Shown here piece by piece: positions 18,909-27,896 of a stretch of DNA of 64,000 bases (positions are counted from its first letter, which is position 1; the number at the start of each line of letters is the position of its first letter). A program made the position numbers and the translations under genes. The notes below the pieces were generated by a model. That model was not told the DNA's origin. It worked only from the letters and a program-made list of their open reading frames with translations, and did no database searches. Source of the DNA: Bifidobacterium dentium JCM 1195 = DSM 20436 (GTDB lineage: Bacteria; Actinomycetota; Actinomycetes; Actinomycetales; Bifidobacteriaceae); assembly GCF_001042595.1 (NCBI RefSeq), contig NZ_AP012326.1:310001-374000 (forward strand), in the 5' to 3' direction.

Positions 18909-19469
18909 GTGAGAAAACTGATTGAACAGCTTATGAAATTCGGTCTTGTAGGTGTGATCGCCTTCGTTATCGACTGGGGCATCCTGAATCTGCTTGTTGG
19001 CGTCTTCCATATGCATAACGTGATCGCCGCGACGATTTCGTTCATTATTTCCTTGATTTTCAACTACACCGCCAGCATGAAACTGGTGTTCAAACCGCGC
19101 GATGACATGGCCCGATGGATGGAGATTCTGATTTTCGTGGTCGGCGCCGTGATCGGTCTGCTCATGAACGACGCCCTTATTTGGGTTTCCACGTACGGCA
19201 TGAATCATGATGCGTTCGTTACGCAGCATACCGAATATCTGATTCGCACCAACGTGGGCAAGCTCTTCGCCACCGCAGTGGTGATGGTGTGGAACTTCCT
19301 GACCCGTAAGTGGCTGCTTGATGATACGCATACCAACGCCATGAACCGCCTGAAGAAGGCCGAGAACCGCTTGAGCGAAGAGGAGCTGGAGGCCAAGTGG
19401 CAGAACAGTTTCTCGCACAAGCTGGGCGTTTGGTCGCTGGAGCACACTCCCAAAGGCTGGCCGAAGTAG
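18909..19469 (+). CDS. GtrA-family membrane protein
   Basis: Small four-helix membrane protein of the GtrA family, members of which are thought to move polyprenyl-phosphate-linked sugars across the membrane. LMKFGLVGVIAFVIDWGILN is the typical first helix. Three more hydrophobic segments lie at about residues 35-60, 70-95 and 125-145, followed by FLTRKWLL and a charged C-terminal tail of about 45 residues. The start is uncertain: GTG 18909 gives 186 residues, and GTG 18885 is possible. No clear ribosome-binding site is seen. A terminator follows. Confidence 0.88.
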   Translation: MRKLIEQLMKFGLVGVIAFVIDWGILNLLVGVFHMHNVIAATISFIISLIFNYTASMKLVFKPRDDMARWMEILIFVVGAVIGLLMNDALIWVSTYGMNHDAFVTQHTEYLIRTNVGKLFATAVVMVWNFLTRKWLLDDTHTNAMNRLKKAENRLSEEELEAKWQNSFSHKLGVWSLEHTPKGWPK

Positions 19470-19494
19470 GGCGCCGCGCGGTGGCTTCGATATG

Positions 19495-19528
19495 AAACGG
19501 TCCTCCTTCATCAGAGGGAGGACCGTTT
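19495..19528 (+). terminator. Hairpin terminator after the gtrA-like gene
   Basis: AAACGGTCCTCC (19495-19506) pairs perfectly with GGAGGACCGTTT (19517-19528) around a 10-base loop. A-rich and T-rich ends on the two strands allow it to serve the convergent MFS gene as well. Confidence 0.8.
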
Positions 19529-19591
19529 GCTTGTCCGGCGGATCATTCGCTTACGAAAGTCTCCGCTTTACACGCCTTTACACGCACACGT

Positions 19592-21016
19592 TCACACGCT
19601 CACGGACGTGAGCATGGGCTGCTCGGTGGAGTCCTTGATCTGCTTGAATCCGAACAGGGCGATCGCCAGCGAAGCCAACGCCAGCACGGTCACGACGAGG
19701 AAGCCGCCGTGCGAACCCATACGGTCGATGAACTGACCCGCAATGGCCGAACCCACCGATCCGCCGATCGAATTCATCGCACCCATCCATGCCATGCCTT
19801 CGGTAAAGCGGGTGGGCGGCACCAGATGCAACATCAGCTGGTTGCCATTCACCCAGGTCGGGGCCTGACATACGCCGATGAGCAGGTAGATGATCATAAT
19901 CACCCACAGGTGCTTGGCGAACATGAACGAGCCGATGCCCAGATCCACTACCGCCAGGCAGAAGTAGAAGCGCTTCCACAGTGGGATGGTCCAGTTCTTC
20001 GCGCCATATACGAGTGCGCCGATCAGCGAGCTGAACGAGAAGCATGCGAACACGAAGCCCGTGTACTGCTTCATATTCGCTTCCGTGGCGAAAGCCACAA
20101 TGGAAATGCCCGCAGCCGATTGGAACGCGCCCAGACCGAACCACGTCACGCATACGGCGATCAGGCCCGGACCCCAGATGGACTCCTTGCGGCCCGCCTT
20201 CACATCGGCCGCTGCCTGTTCCATGGCAGCTTGCACTTCGGCGGCCGTCTTGCCTTCGGAACGTGCGCGGTCGCGCGCGTACTCCACGGCCGCTTCGGCC
20301 TGCAACGCCTTGGAACGTGCGGTCTCGCGCTCTCGGTATTCCTTGCGGGTCATGCCGGCCTCGCGTGCCAGCTGCGTCTGTGACTTCGGTTCGGTGGTCA
20401 GCTCCGTCAGGAACATCAGTGCGCCGACCACCACGCACATACCGGTGAACGAGAAGGCGAGCACACCGGAAATCACGGCCAGCGTGGAAGCGAGCGGATT
20501 GCCGATCACCCACATGCATTCGTCGAACACACCTGACAGCGACAATGCACGGTTCGTCTTCTCCGAATCGCCTTTGAGCAGCGTGGTCCAACGCTGACGG
20601 CTCATCGCACCCCACGGCGGAATCGCGGCCATGAACGGTACGATGCAGAACAGGATCCACGACGGAACGCGGGCGGTGATGCATGACACCAGCGCGGTCG
20701 CGGCGACCATCCACACGATGATCGTCGGAATGGAAACCTGACGCTGCCCGAACTTGTCGACCAGCTTGCCGAGCACCGGGCTTGCCACGGCCAATGCGAT
20801 CGCCTGTACTGCAGTGAGTGCGCCGGCCAGCGAATAGTTACCGTAGTAATGCTGTACGGCAATCGTAATGGTCATGCCGACCATCGGGAACGGCATGCAT
20901 GCGATTACCGAGCCGACGGAAAAACGGGCGGTATGCGGTATGCGAAGAAGTTCCGCATACCCTCCGAAAAGACGATGGCCAACGCTTGTGACGCCGGCGA
21001 AAACCTGATTGGTCAT
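19592..21016 (-). CDS. MFS transporter
   Basis: Major facilitator with about 12 membrane segments in 474 residues; the substrate is unknown. The loop between helices 2 and 3 has GKLVDKFGQRQV, the MFS motif A position. The central cytoplasmic loop is long and highly charged (about residues 215-290, for example MTRKEYRERETARSKALQAE) and is probably helical. AAAGGAG before ATG 21016 decides the start over upstream in-frame codons. It converges on the gtrA-like gene and diverges from the histidine phosphatase gene, with no operon partner to hint at its cargo. Confidence 0.88.
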   Translation of the reverse strand: MTNQVFAGVTSVGHRLFGGYAELLRIPHTARFSVGSVIACMPFPMVGMTITIAVQHYYGNYSLAGALTAVQAIALAVASPVLGKLVDKFGQRQVSIPTIIVWMVAATALVSCITARVPSWILFCIVPFMAAIPPWGAMSRQRWTTLLKGDSEKTNRALSLSGVFDECMWVIGNPLASTLAVISGVLAFSFTGMCVVVGALMFLTELTTEPKSQTQLAREAGMTRKEYRERETARSKALQAEAAVEYARDRARSEGKTAAEVQAAMEQAAADVKAGRKESIWGPGLIAVCVTWFGLGAFQSAAGISIVAFATEANMKQYTGFVFACFSFSSLIGALVYGAKNWTIPLWKRFYFCLAVVDLGIGSFMFAKHLWVIMIIYLLIGVCQAPTWVNGNQLMLHLVPPTRFTEGMAWMGAMNSIGGSVGSAIAGQFIDRMGSHGGFLVVTVLALASLAIALFGFKQIKDSTEQPMLTSVSV

Positions 21017-21356
21017 GCTCTGCCGCTCCTTTCTGCTCACGGTTCGCGTTTCCCCGCGGCTTTGCGTCGCTGCGGGCTGATTCGTTCCTCTCATATATCC
21101 CACTTCAACTCGGCTTGAACGCAAGTCGGGTCCGGCAGCGTGTCGTCAAGAGGGGTTTCTGGATTATGGTGCCGTGATGATGATGCGGCACAGTCTTTGT
21201 TGACCACAGGCAACTCTATGCGTAGGCACCGTCGCAACACGCGGTAGATTAGGGCTAGGAAAACAAACGATCAGGTAAATTTTTTAGTTCCGGCGATATT
21301 GTCGTCACAATGATCGACGCAGATGCCGGAGCCGTCCCGGCAGAAAGGTGGCATCC
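21017..21356. other. Divergent intergenic region, no gene
   Basis: This gap of 340 bases separates the divergent MFS and histidine-phosphatase genes. It contains the MFS ribosome-binding site, a T6 run near 21280, and AGAAAGG before the phosphatase. I see no RNA gene, repeat or convincing operator in it. Confidence 0.5.
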
Positions 21357-22016
21357 ATGCATGCAACAACCATCCACTTCGTGCGTCACGGCAAGGTCGA
21401 GAATCCGGAGCATCTGCTCTACGAACGTCTTCCCGGATTCCACCTGTCCGAATTGGGAGTGCGTATGGCGCAGGCTACCGCGCACTACATCGCCATCAGT
21501 CCGCAACTGAACACCGTTTCCGCCGTCTACTCGTCGCCACTGGAACGTACGCGTGAGACGGCCGGCGAAATCCTCGAATCCCTGAACGCCGTGCGTGGGC
21601 TGCGTGGCGAGAAGCCGCTGGAACTCGTCACCGACGAACGCATCATCGAAGCCGGCAACGAATTCCGCGGCAAGCGCATCGGCCACGGCGAGGGGGCACT
21701 GTGGAGGAACGGCAACTACAAACTCGTGCGCAACCTGTGGAAGCCGAGCTGGGGCGAAAGCTACCAGTCCATCGCGCATCGCGTGCAGGATTTCGCATTG
21801 GAGAAGGTGTCCGAACATCCTGGTGAGCAGATCGTGGTGGTCAGCCACGAATCGCCGATCTGGAGCTACCGTCACATGCTGGAAACCGGTCATCCGGAAC
21901 ACAATATGCTGCTGCGTCACACCGCGCTCGCCTCGATTACGTCGATCACTTACGATTGCGCCACCCGCAAAGTGATGTCAATCACGTATGTCGACCCCGC
22001 CGCCGACGTACAGTGA
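21357..22016 (+). CDS. Histidine phosphatase family protein (phosphoglycerate mutase-like)
   Basis: A 219-residue member of the histidine phosphatase superfamily. The nucleophile is His11 in IHFVRHGKVENP, SSPLERTRETA supplies the second conserved Arg, and VVVSHESPI the second catalytic His. The motif GKVENP rather than GET and the divergent middle part argue against a glycolytic phosphoglycerate mutase; a phosphatase acting on small phosphoesters is more likely. AGAAAGG before ATG 21357 supports this start; GTG 21348 is too close to it. A 108-base gap follows before the next gene. Confidence 0.88.
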   Translation: MHATTIHFVRHGKVENPEHLLYERLPGFHLSELGVRMAQATAHYIAISPQLNTVSAVYSSPLERTRETAGEILESLNAVRGLRGEKPLELVTDERIIEAGNEFRGKRIGHGEGALWRNGNYKLVRNLWKPSWGESYQSIAHRVQDFALEKVSEHPGEQIVVVSHESPIWSYRHMLETGHPEHNMLLRHTALASITSITYDCATRKVMSITYVDPAADVQ

Positions 22017-22124
22017 GTGGCACAATGGAAGAGGGTCTGCAAAGAGGGGCTCGCGGAAGCTTGTTTGAGGCGGGTTTCCATGTGATGATTGGCTTGACGG
22101 AAGTCGGTACCGCAAAGGAGCATT

Positions 22125-23135
22125 ATGACTTTTGAGATTGACGATTCATTGGTGGCTCGCGTCTCCGCATTGCCGGTCGTTATGGATGCGGCGAACGTCG
22201 GGGTTTCGCTGATTTCACTATGGCCGTTGCAGAATGCCCAGCAACTGGAGAACGACGCCGATTATGCGGAAGGGCTGCAGGTGCGGTTTTCGTTGCTTAT
22301 GGCCCTTGCCATGCTACGCAACTCCGACAAGGTGAACATAGCCGCCGCCGAAGCCGTATACGACGGCATGGAAGTGATTCCCGGCTGCCCGCTATGGGTG
22401 GTCAACGCGCTGCTTGAGGCCAATGACGCCTACGATTGCATGTCCGCGTACTCCGCGACCGGCGACATTCAGCTGGTGTTCAAGGCGGCCGACTACCTGA
22501 GCATCGTGTTAGACGACAAAACCAAGACCGCGATGGAGGAGGTGCTGAGCACCGTGGCCGCCGAGGTCGCGAAGAAGGCGCAGGGTTCCGCGTCTGCCGA
22601 TGGCATGACGGACGGGGGTGATTTCGACGCGGTCGCCGCCGCCGAAGCATGCCTGTCGACGAGCACGAATGCCGATGAGGTCGCCGTCCGGTTCGCTTCG
22701 GCGCTGATGATCTGCGACAAGCTGATGAACATCATGTGCGAGGGCTTCGACGATGTGAACGATCAGGCCATTCGTGTGCTGCCGGTACTGCTGTACGTCA
22801 ACGAGCTGCGCGAGCAGTTTTCCGTTCCGCGCATTTTCATGACGTACCCGCAATTGCTGGAACTGCTTTCCTTGCGCAAGACGGCGCATATGATCGATGA
22901 TTCCGGCGCGACTGCGTCCATCGGCAACAGCTTGGGTACGCTCGGCGTCACCGCGCAGTTCGTCGGCATGCTGGCCGCTCAGGAATGGGCGTACCACCGC
23001 TGCGAGATTCTGTGGGATCCGGAGGAGGCCAAAAGAAAGGCCAAGGAAGAGGACGAGCAGAAAAGCAAGGAAGCGCTCGCTGAAAAGTTCAAGCATGTCA
23101 AAGACGATCCGGACAAGCCCCAGATTGATTTGTGA
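22125..23135 (+). CDS. Unknown protein, 336 residues
   Basis: I do not recognise a family. The protein is acidic, mostly helical by composition, and has no signal peptide or clear membrane segment. A central stretch is low-complexity (KAQGSASADGMTDGGDFD, about residues 150-168). The last 40 residues are highly charged and likely coiled coil (EEAKRKAKEEDEQKSKEAL). AAAGGAG sits before ATG 22125. It follows the histidine phosphatase on the same strand and ends in a strong hairpin. Codon use matches its neighbours, so it is probably a resident gene. Confidence 0.8.
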   Translation: MTFEIDDSLVARVSALPVVMDAANVGVSLISLWPLQNAQQLENDADYAEGLQVRFSLLMALAMLRNSDKVNIAAAEAVYDGMEVIPGCPLWVVNALLEANDAYDCMSAYSATGDIQLVFKAADYLSIVLDDKTKTAMEEVLSTVAAEVAKKAQGSASADGMTDGGDFDAVAAAEACLSTSTNADEVAVRFASALMICDKLMNIMCEGFDDVNDQAIRVLPVLLYVNELREQFSVPRIFMTYPQLLELLSLRKTAHMIDDSGATASIGNSLGTLGVTAQFVGMLAAQEWAYHRCEILWDPEEAKRKAKEEDEQKSKEALAEKFKHVKDDPDKPQIDL

Positions 23136-23175
23136 GCCGATAGAGCTGAGTCGGTGCGGCTGAGCAGGCAAAGCG

Positions 23176-23213
23176 AAGTCCCGGCACTCACATTGCGTGA
23201 TGTGCCGGGACTT
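23176..23213. terminator. Bidirectional hairpin terminator
   Basis: AAGTCCCGGCAC (23176-23187) pairs perfectly with GTGCCGGGACTT (23202-23213) around a 14-base loop, followed by TCGTTGTG. It lies between convergent genes (unknown protein and DUF805 protein) and can serve both. Confidence 0.8.
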
Positions 23214-23262
23214 TCGTTGTGTGCTGGCCATGTGCCGGTCATGTGCCGGCTACCGATGGGCC

Positions 23263-24264
23263 TTACTGCTGGTCGGTGTTGTTGCCGTACGGGTTCTGTC
23301 CGGTCTCGGATTGGTCAGACGGTGCGGCCGGCAGCGGAACGTCCGGGATGGACGGGACCGTCGGGGTGAACGGAGTGGCCTGTGCGGTCGGTGCGGCCGA
23401 GGACGTCGGTGCGGCAGGAACGTTCATGTCGGGCGTCGGGGCCGCGTAGTTCGCGTACTGGTTCTGCATGGCCGGTGCCGTCGGAGCGTAGCCCGCGGTG
23501 GACGGATCATCGAAGCGCACGCCGGCCGGATCGCTGCGTCGTGCCATGAACACGATATAGACGATGCATCCGGCGATCAGCACGAGGCTGCCGATAATCG
23601 TCAGGATGGCACCCGTGGCCGCAGTGCTGGTGTCTCCGCTATAAATCGCATTGACCGCGCCGATGCCGGTCATCGTGGTGCCGGCAATCGTCAGGATGTA
23701 GCCGACCAGCAAGACGCCGTAGCAGACGGCGACTGACCAGCCCGACTTATTGGTGTCGTGCATTCGACGCACGCTCAGGGCGAGGTTCGGAACGAGCGTC
23801 GCCAGAGACCACAGGCCCGTGACGACTCTCGAGATGCGTAGCGTGGCGTAGCTTGCGGAATGTCCGGCAATCGCGCCGAGGAGGCCGAACAGTAGGGAGA
23901 TGGCGAATACGATGATGATGTTGCACAGCACCCACCACCAGAATTCGCCTCGGGATGCACGGCCCTTGAATACGGCGTACTTCTTCCAGAAGCGAATGAA
24001 GGATTCGCCCATGGTGCAGTTATAGGCCGGCTGGTCGAGCGGTGCGGTCAGCGCAAAGAAATTCGAGCCTTGCGGGGCCGGCTGGCCTTGCGGAGCGCCA
24101 TATTGCGGTGCACCGTATTGTGGGGCTCCTTGCTGGGGTTGCTGGTAGGAGCCGTAGGCATTGCCTTGCTGGCTTTGCCCGGACTGGCCGTACTGATTCT
24201 GCTGCGGCATGGACTGTCCATACTGCGGCGGAACCTGTGGGCCATACTGGTTGGGGTCCGTCAT
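23263..24264 (-). CDS. DUF805 membrane protein with Gln/Pro/Tyr-rich N-terminus
   Basis: A 333-residue protein. The first 70 residues are low-complexity, rich in Gln, Pro, Gly and Tyr, with PQYGAPQYGAPQ repeats. The DUF805 core follows: FKGRASRGEFWWWVL at about residues 98-112, then four membrane segments, with PNLALSVRRMHDTNKSGW in the middle. A disordered Pro/Ala/Thr-rich tail ends the protein. DUF805 proteins are inner-membrane proteins of unknown function. GAAAGGG precedes ATG 24264. Such Q/P-rich N-termini recur on membrane proteins here; the CPBP protease at 55 kb has one too. Confidence 0.88.
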   Translation of the reverse strand: MTDPNQYGPQVPPQYGQSMPQQNQYGQSGQSQQGNAYGSYQQPQQGAPQYGAPQYGAPQGQPAPQGSNFFALTAPLDQPAYNCTMGESFIRFWKKYAVFKGRASRGEFWWWVLCNIIIVFAISLLFGLLGAIAGHSASYATLRISRVVTGLWSLATLVPNLALSVRRMHDTNKSGWSVAVCYGVLLVGYILTIAGTTMTGIGAVNAIYSGDTSTAATGAILTIIGSLVLIAGCIVYIVFMARRSDPAGVRFDDPSTAGYAPTAPAMQNQYANYAAPTPDMNVPAAPTSSAAPTAQATPFTPTVPSIPDVPLPAAPSDQSETGQNPYGNNTDQQ

Positions 24265-24461
24265 TGTTTACCCTTTCTAGATAAATAAACAACTCGGAGC
24301 ATAGGGTCTAGTTAGCTATGCTACCGGTAGCGTGCTACTGATTTTTCATTGTTCCGCCCATCGTTATGCGGATAAGCGGCCTAAGGGGGCGGATTCCGGT
24401 GAAGGGAAAGACGATTTCCGCCCTCATGCACACGTCCGGTTAACGCGGCACAATGGAGCCT

Positions 24462-25982
24462 ATGACTGAAGCTGAAAACACCAAACCGGAACTCCCCGAG
24501 AATGTCCGCGTGCGTTTCTGCCCGTCTCCGACCGGCATCCCGCACGTCGGCATGGTCCGTACCGCACTGTTCAACTGGGCCGAAGCCCGCCATACCAAGG
24601 GCACGTTCGTGTTCCGTATCGAGGATACGGACGCCCAGCGTGACTCCGAGGAAAGCTATAACCAGATCATCGAAGCCCTGAACTGGCTGGGCATCGACTG
24701 GGATGAAGGCATCAACGTGGGTGGTCCAGACGGTCCGTACCGCCAGTCCGAGCGCACCCAGATCTACAAGGATGTGGCGGCCAAGCTGTTCGAAGCCGGC
24801 TATGCCTATGAATCCTTCTCCACTCCGGAAGAGATCGAGGCCCGTAACGTGGCCGCCGGTCGTCCGAAGGCCTTTGGCTACGATGGCTACGATCGCAATC
24901 TCACCGAAGAGCAGAAGGCGGCCTTCCGCGCAGAAGGCCGTAAGCCGGCTTTGCGCATCCGTATGCCCGATGATGATGTCGCCTTCGACGATCTGATCCG
25001 TGGCCGCATCGAATTCAAGGCCGGTTCCGTACCGGATTACGTGATCGTGCGTCCGAACGGTGATCCGCTGTACACGCTGACCAACCCGGTCGACGATGCC
25101 ATGATGAACATCAACGTAGTGCTGCGCGGTGAGGATCTGCTGAGCTCCACCCCGCGTCAGATCGTGTTGTATCGGTATCTGATCGAGCTGGGCATCGCCA
25201 AGGAGATGCCGCTGTTCGGCCACATGCCGTATGTGATGGGTCAGGGCAACAAGAAGCTGTCCAAGCGCGATCCTGAATCCAACCTGTTCCTGCATCGCGA
25301 CAACGGTTTCATCCGTGAAGGCCTGCTGAACTATCTGGCACTGCTGGGCTGGTCCATCGCTCCGGATCGTGACGTGTTCTCCATGGACGAGATGATCGAG
25401 AAGTTCGACGTGCGTGACGTCAAGGCCAATCCGGCCCGTTTCGACATCGACAAGGCCATCTCCATCAACGCCGAGCACATCCGCATGCTCGAACCGCAGG
25501 ATTTCCTGAACCGTGCCGTACCGTACCTGAACCGTGACGGCGTCGTGTCCGCCGATTCCTGGGATGCGCTGACCGATCGCGAACGTGAGATCCTCTCCGC
25601 TTCCGTGGAGCTCGTGCAGCCGCGCGTGCGTCTGCTTGGTGAGGTGGCCGGCATGGTCGGTTCCCTGCTTTCCACCGAAGGCTATATCGAACCGGATGCC
25701 GATGCGCGCAAGCAGCTCAAGGATTCCGCGCCGGCTGTGCTTGATGCGGCCATTGCCTCGCTTTCCGCGGTGGCTGATGATGATTGGAAGACCGACATCC
25801 TGCATGAGACGCTCAACAAGGCGCTCGTGGAGGATGGCGGCTACAAGCCGCGTCTGGCGTTCGGCCCGGTGCGCGTGGCCATGTCCGGCCGCCGCGTATC
25901 CCCGCCGCTGTTCGAGTCCATGGAAATCGTCGGCAAGGAAATCAGCCTCGCCCGTCTTCAGGGTTTGCGCGAGCATCTGTGA
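24462..25982 (+). CDS. gltX: Glutamate-tRNA ligase
   Basis: Charges tRNA-Glu with glutamate; in actinobacteria it normally also charges tRNA-Gln, which an amidotransferase then corrects. The class I signatures are [13 protein letters not shown] (HIGH position) and [11 protein letters not shown] (KMSKS position), with [18 protein letters not shown] in between. It is 506 residues. ATG 24462 and ATG 24453 are both possible, three codons apart, with weak ribosome-binding signals for each. tRNA-Glu and tRNA-Gln genes lie just downstream on the same strand, which fits its role. Confidence 0.95.
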   Translation: MTEAENTKPELPENVRVRFCPSPTGIPHVGMVRTALFNWAEARHTKGTFVFRIEDTDAQRDSEESYNQIIEALNWLGIDWDEGINVGGPDGPYRQSERTQIYKDVAAKLFEAGYAYESFSTPEEIEARNVAAGRPKAFGYDGYDRNLTEEQKAAFRAEGRKPALRIRMPDDDVAFDDLIRGRIEFKAGSVPDYVIVRPNGDPLYTLTNPVDDAMMNINVVLRGEDLLSSTPRQIVLYRYLIELGIAKEMPLFGHMPYVMGQGNKKLSKRDPESNLFLHRDNGFIREGLLNYLALLGWSIAPDRDVFSMDEMIEKFDVRDVKANPARFDIDKAISINAEHIRMLEPQDFLNRAVPYLNRDGVVSADSWDALTDREREILSASVELVQPRVRLLGEVAGMVGSLLSTEGYIEPDADARKQLKDSAPAVLDAAIASLSAVADDDWKTDILHETLNKALVEDGGYKPRLAFGPVRVAMSGRRVSPPLFESMEIVGKEISLARLQGLREHL

Positions 25983-25997
25983 TGTGATGCCGTTCCC

Positions 25998-26027
25998 ATG
26001 CCGCTCCTTCCGATGAAGGGGCGGCAT
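25998..26027 (+). terminator. Hairpin terminator after gltX
   Basis: ATGCCGCTCCTT (25998-26009) pairs with AAGGGGCGGCAT (26016-26027) with one mismatch, followed by TTTTC. It is a good intrinsic terminator 15 bases past the stop codon. Confidence 0.8.
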
Positions 26028-26064
26028 TTTCAAATCGTTGAAAAATGGCGCGACACGCCGTGAC

Positions 26065-26093
26065 TTGCGCTTACCCACTAACTCGCGTATATT
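26065..26093 (+). promoter_or_regulatory. Promoter of the tRNA-Glu/tRNA-Gln genes
   Basis: TTGCGC (26065-26070) and TATATT (26088-26093) are separated by exactly 17 bases, a good sigma-70 type promoter about 50 bases upstream of tRNA-Glu. Confidence 0.65.
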
Positions 26094-26144
26094 AATCACT
26101 CGTTGCGGTTCGCGGCCTAGCTGAGAATCACAGCGATAACTCAA

Positions 26145-26217
26145 GCCCCCGTCGTCTAGCGGTCTAGGACTACGCCCTCTCACGGCGCCAACACCGGTTC
26201 AAATCCGGTCGGGGGTA
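26145..26217 (+). tRNA. tRNA-Glu (CTC)
   Basis: The acceptor arms GCCCCCG and CGGGGGT pair across seven positions, the T arm is ACCGG-TTCAAAT-CCGGT, and the anticodon loop CTCTCAC reads CTC (26179-26181) for GAG codons. CCA is not encoded; the discriminator A is followed by CGA. The outer anticodon-stem pair is A-C. Confidence 0.92.
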
Positions 26218-26255
26218 CGACGGACAACTTCTTGAAGTTGCCACGCCAGCCAAAT

Positions 26256-26330
26256 TGGGATGTGGTGTAATTGGCAACACAGCTGATTCTGGTTCAGCCA
26301 TTCTTGGTTCGAGTCCAGGCATCCCAGCCA
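26256..26330 (+). tRNA. tRNA-Gln (CTG)
   Basis: The acceptor arms TGGGATG and CATCCCA pair perfectly, the anticodon stem GCTGA/TCAGC encloses TTCTGGT with anticodon CTG for CAG codons, and the T loop is TTCGAGT. Unlike the tRNA-Glu 38 bases upstream, CCA is encoded (26328-26330). Confidence 0.93.
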
Positions 26331-26335
26331 ATGAG

Positions 26336-26360
26336 CCCTCGCGGAATGCGAGGGTTTTTT
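26336..26360 (+). terminator. Hairpin terminator after the tRNA genes
   Basis: CCCTCGC (26336-26342) and GCGAGGG (26348-26354) form a perfect 7-bp stem with a 5-base loop, followed directly by six T. It is a textbook intrinsic terminator. Confidence 0.9.
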
Positions 26361-26447
26361 GTTTTCTTAACCTATGATGACGTTTGGAATTCGTCGGTGC
26401 TGTTTTGTGCGTTCAATTGCGTGCATAATTGCACTACCCTAGGGATT

Positions 26448-27884
26448 ATGACTGAATTGCAGCATGCCGCCAAAGCCGCGTCCACGCGCCCGCGTATCCA
26501 ACCCGCGGAAGAGGGGGATGGTCGTCCGTTGTCCGTATCGGCACGTCTCGGCCGTCTGCAGTTTCATCAATCCGGCAAGTTTCGCGTGCTGCAGTTCACC
26601 GACATTCAGGATGGTCCGAAGGTCAGCAAAGACACCGTCAAACTGATCGAAGCGTCACTTGACGCCACGCGCCCCGATATCGTCATCTTCACCGGCAACC
26701 AGATCGCCGGCTATGATGCCGCGTACTCCCAGACCATGCGTAAGCGTCGCTGGAACAAGGCACAGGCCGCCGTGCAGTCCTCTGCCGAACGGTATGAGGA
26801 GGCTCTCAGGCAAACGCGTTCGATGGTCCGCTCCACAATCGAACAGCTGGTGCGACCGCTCGCCGATCGTAGCGTTCCCTGGGTGGTGACTTTCGGGAAT
26901 CATGATTTTCAATGCGGTTTGGATAATGCCGAGGTTGAACGGATCTGCCAGGAATTCCCCGGCTGCCTCAATCCTGCCCCTACTGAGACGAGTGCCGGCG
27001 AAAAGGTGGGAATGTTGCCGGAACAGCGCGTGTACGGATGCGAACCGGGCACATTCGCCTTGCCCGTGATGAATGTTGATCGCACATGTAACGTACTGGG
27101 ATTGGTGCTGGTCGATTCGGGCGATTATGCGCGTTCGGGCGGCTATGGAAGCCCGTCCGTGGCCGCATTGCGTTTTCTTGCCGATGTGCCGCATGCGTTG
27201 GTCACGCAATCGCAGGCGATTGCGGCGCCTCGGGAGACGCAGGCTTCGCAGGAGGCGTTGCCGTGCATGGTATTCCAGCATTTTGCGATTCCGCAGTATT
27301 ATGACCTGCTGAAGCCGGTTGCGGCCAATGCGGCGCGTGCGATCGAAGGCTATCGTAACTTTGCGGGCAACCATTACGTGTTGGACGAGAGCAAGACGCA
27401 GCCCGGCAGCTATCTGGGGGAGGGCATCAGCTGCCCCGATGCCGACAGCGGCGAGTATGCGATGCTGTGCGACAACGGTTACTTTGCCATTTCCGCAGGT
27501 CATGACCATCGCAATGGTTTCGTCGGCACGGTCGCGATTCCCGGCACTCAGGCCGCTGAACAGACCGCTGGTGAATGCTCGGCCGAAAGCGAGGCGTCTG
27601 CAGGAGCTCATGGCCTGATGATGATCGCCTCGCCGACCAGCGGATTCGGCTCATACGGTCCGGTGCCGGAAAAGCGTGCCGCGAGGCTGTTCGAATTCGA
27701 TATTCGTCATCCGTATGAGCCGCGTACGCAATTGCTTGAATATGGTGAGCTGGTGGGCAAGCCAAGCACGGGCAAGGCCTATGCATACGGTATGACGAGC
27801 GAGTCCAGGCCGGATAGCGAAGGTATGGATCTGCTGCATCGCCCGACTTGGTGGAGCAAGCTCCTCTCACGGTTCAGGAAATAA
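26448..27884 (+). CDS. Metallophosphoesterase (calcineurin-like) with altered metal motifs
   Basis: A 478-residue calcineurin-like phosphoesterase. The motif positions are LQFTDIQDG (usual DxH reads DIQ), VIFTGNQ (usual GD reads GN), VVTFGNHDF (intact GNHD), MVFQHFAIP and AGHDHRNGF (intact GHxH). The first two are metal-ligand positions, so metal binding may differ. There is no signal peptide. The ATG at 26448 is assumed because the upstream in-frame part lies over the tRNA-Gln gene. No strong ribosome-binding site is seen. It converges on the IclR gene with only 12 bases between the stops. Confidence 0.82.
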   Translation: MTELQHAAKAASTRPRIQPAEEGDGRPLSVSARLGRLQFHQSGKFRVLQFTDIQDGPKVSKDTVKLIEASLDATRPDIVIFTGNQIAGYDAAYSQTMRKRRWNKAQAAVQSSAERYEEALRQTRSMVRSTIEQLVRPLADRSVPWVVTFGNHDFQCGLDNAEVERICQEFPGCLNPAPTETSAGEKVGMLPEQRVYGCEPGTFALPVMNVDRTCNVLGLVLVDSGDYARSGGYGSPSVAALRFLADVPHALVTQSQAIAAPRETQASQEALPCMVFQHFAIPQYYDLLKPVAANAARAIEGYRNFAGNHYVLDESKTQPGSYLGEGISCPDADSGEYAMLCDNGYFAISAGHDHRNGFVGTVAIPGTQAAEQTAGECSAESEASAGAHGLMMIASPTSGFGSYGPVPEKRAARLFEFDIRHPYEPRTQLLEYGELVGKPSTGKAYAYGMTSESRPDSEGMDLLHRPTWWSKLLSRFRK

Positions 27885-27896
27885 TCGCGTTAAGAT

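Noticed and set aside
24021..24264. Q/P-rich N-terminus of the DUF805 protein as a secreted adhesin domain
   Set aside because: There is no signal peptide; the low-complexity part is a cytoplasmic extension before the membrane segments.
24381..26183. 600-residue antisense reading frame opposite gltX
   Set aside because: It mirrors a strongly conserved gene and is His/Arg/Leu-rich, as expected of antisense frames in high-GC DNA.
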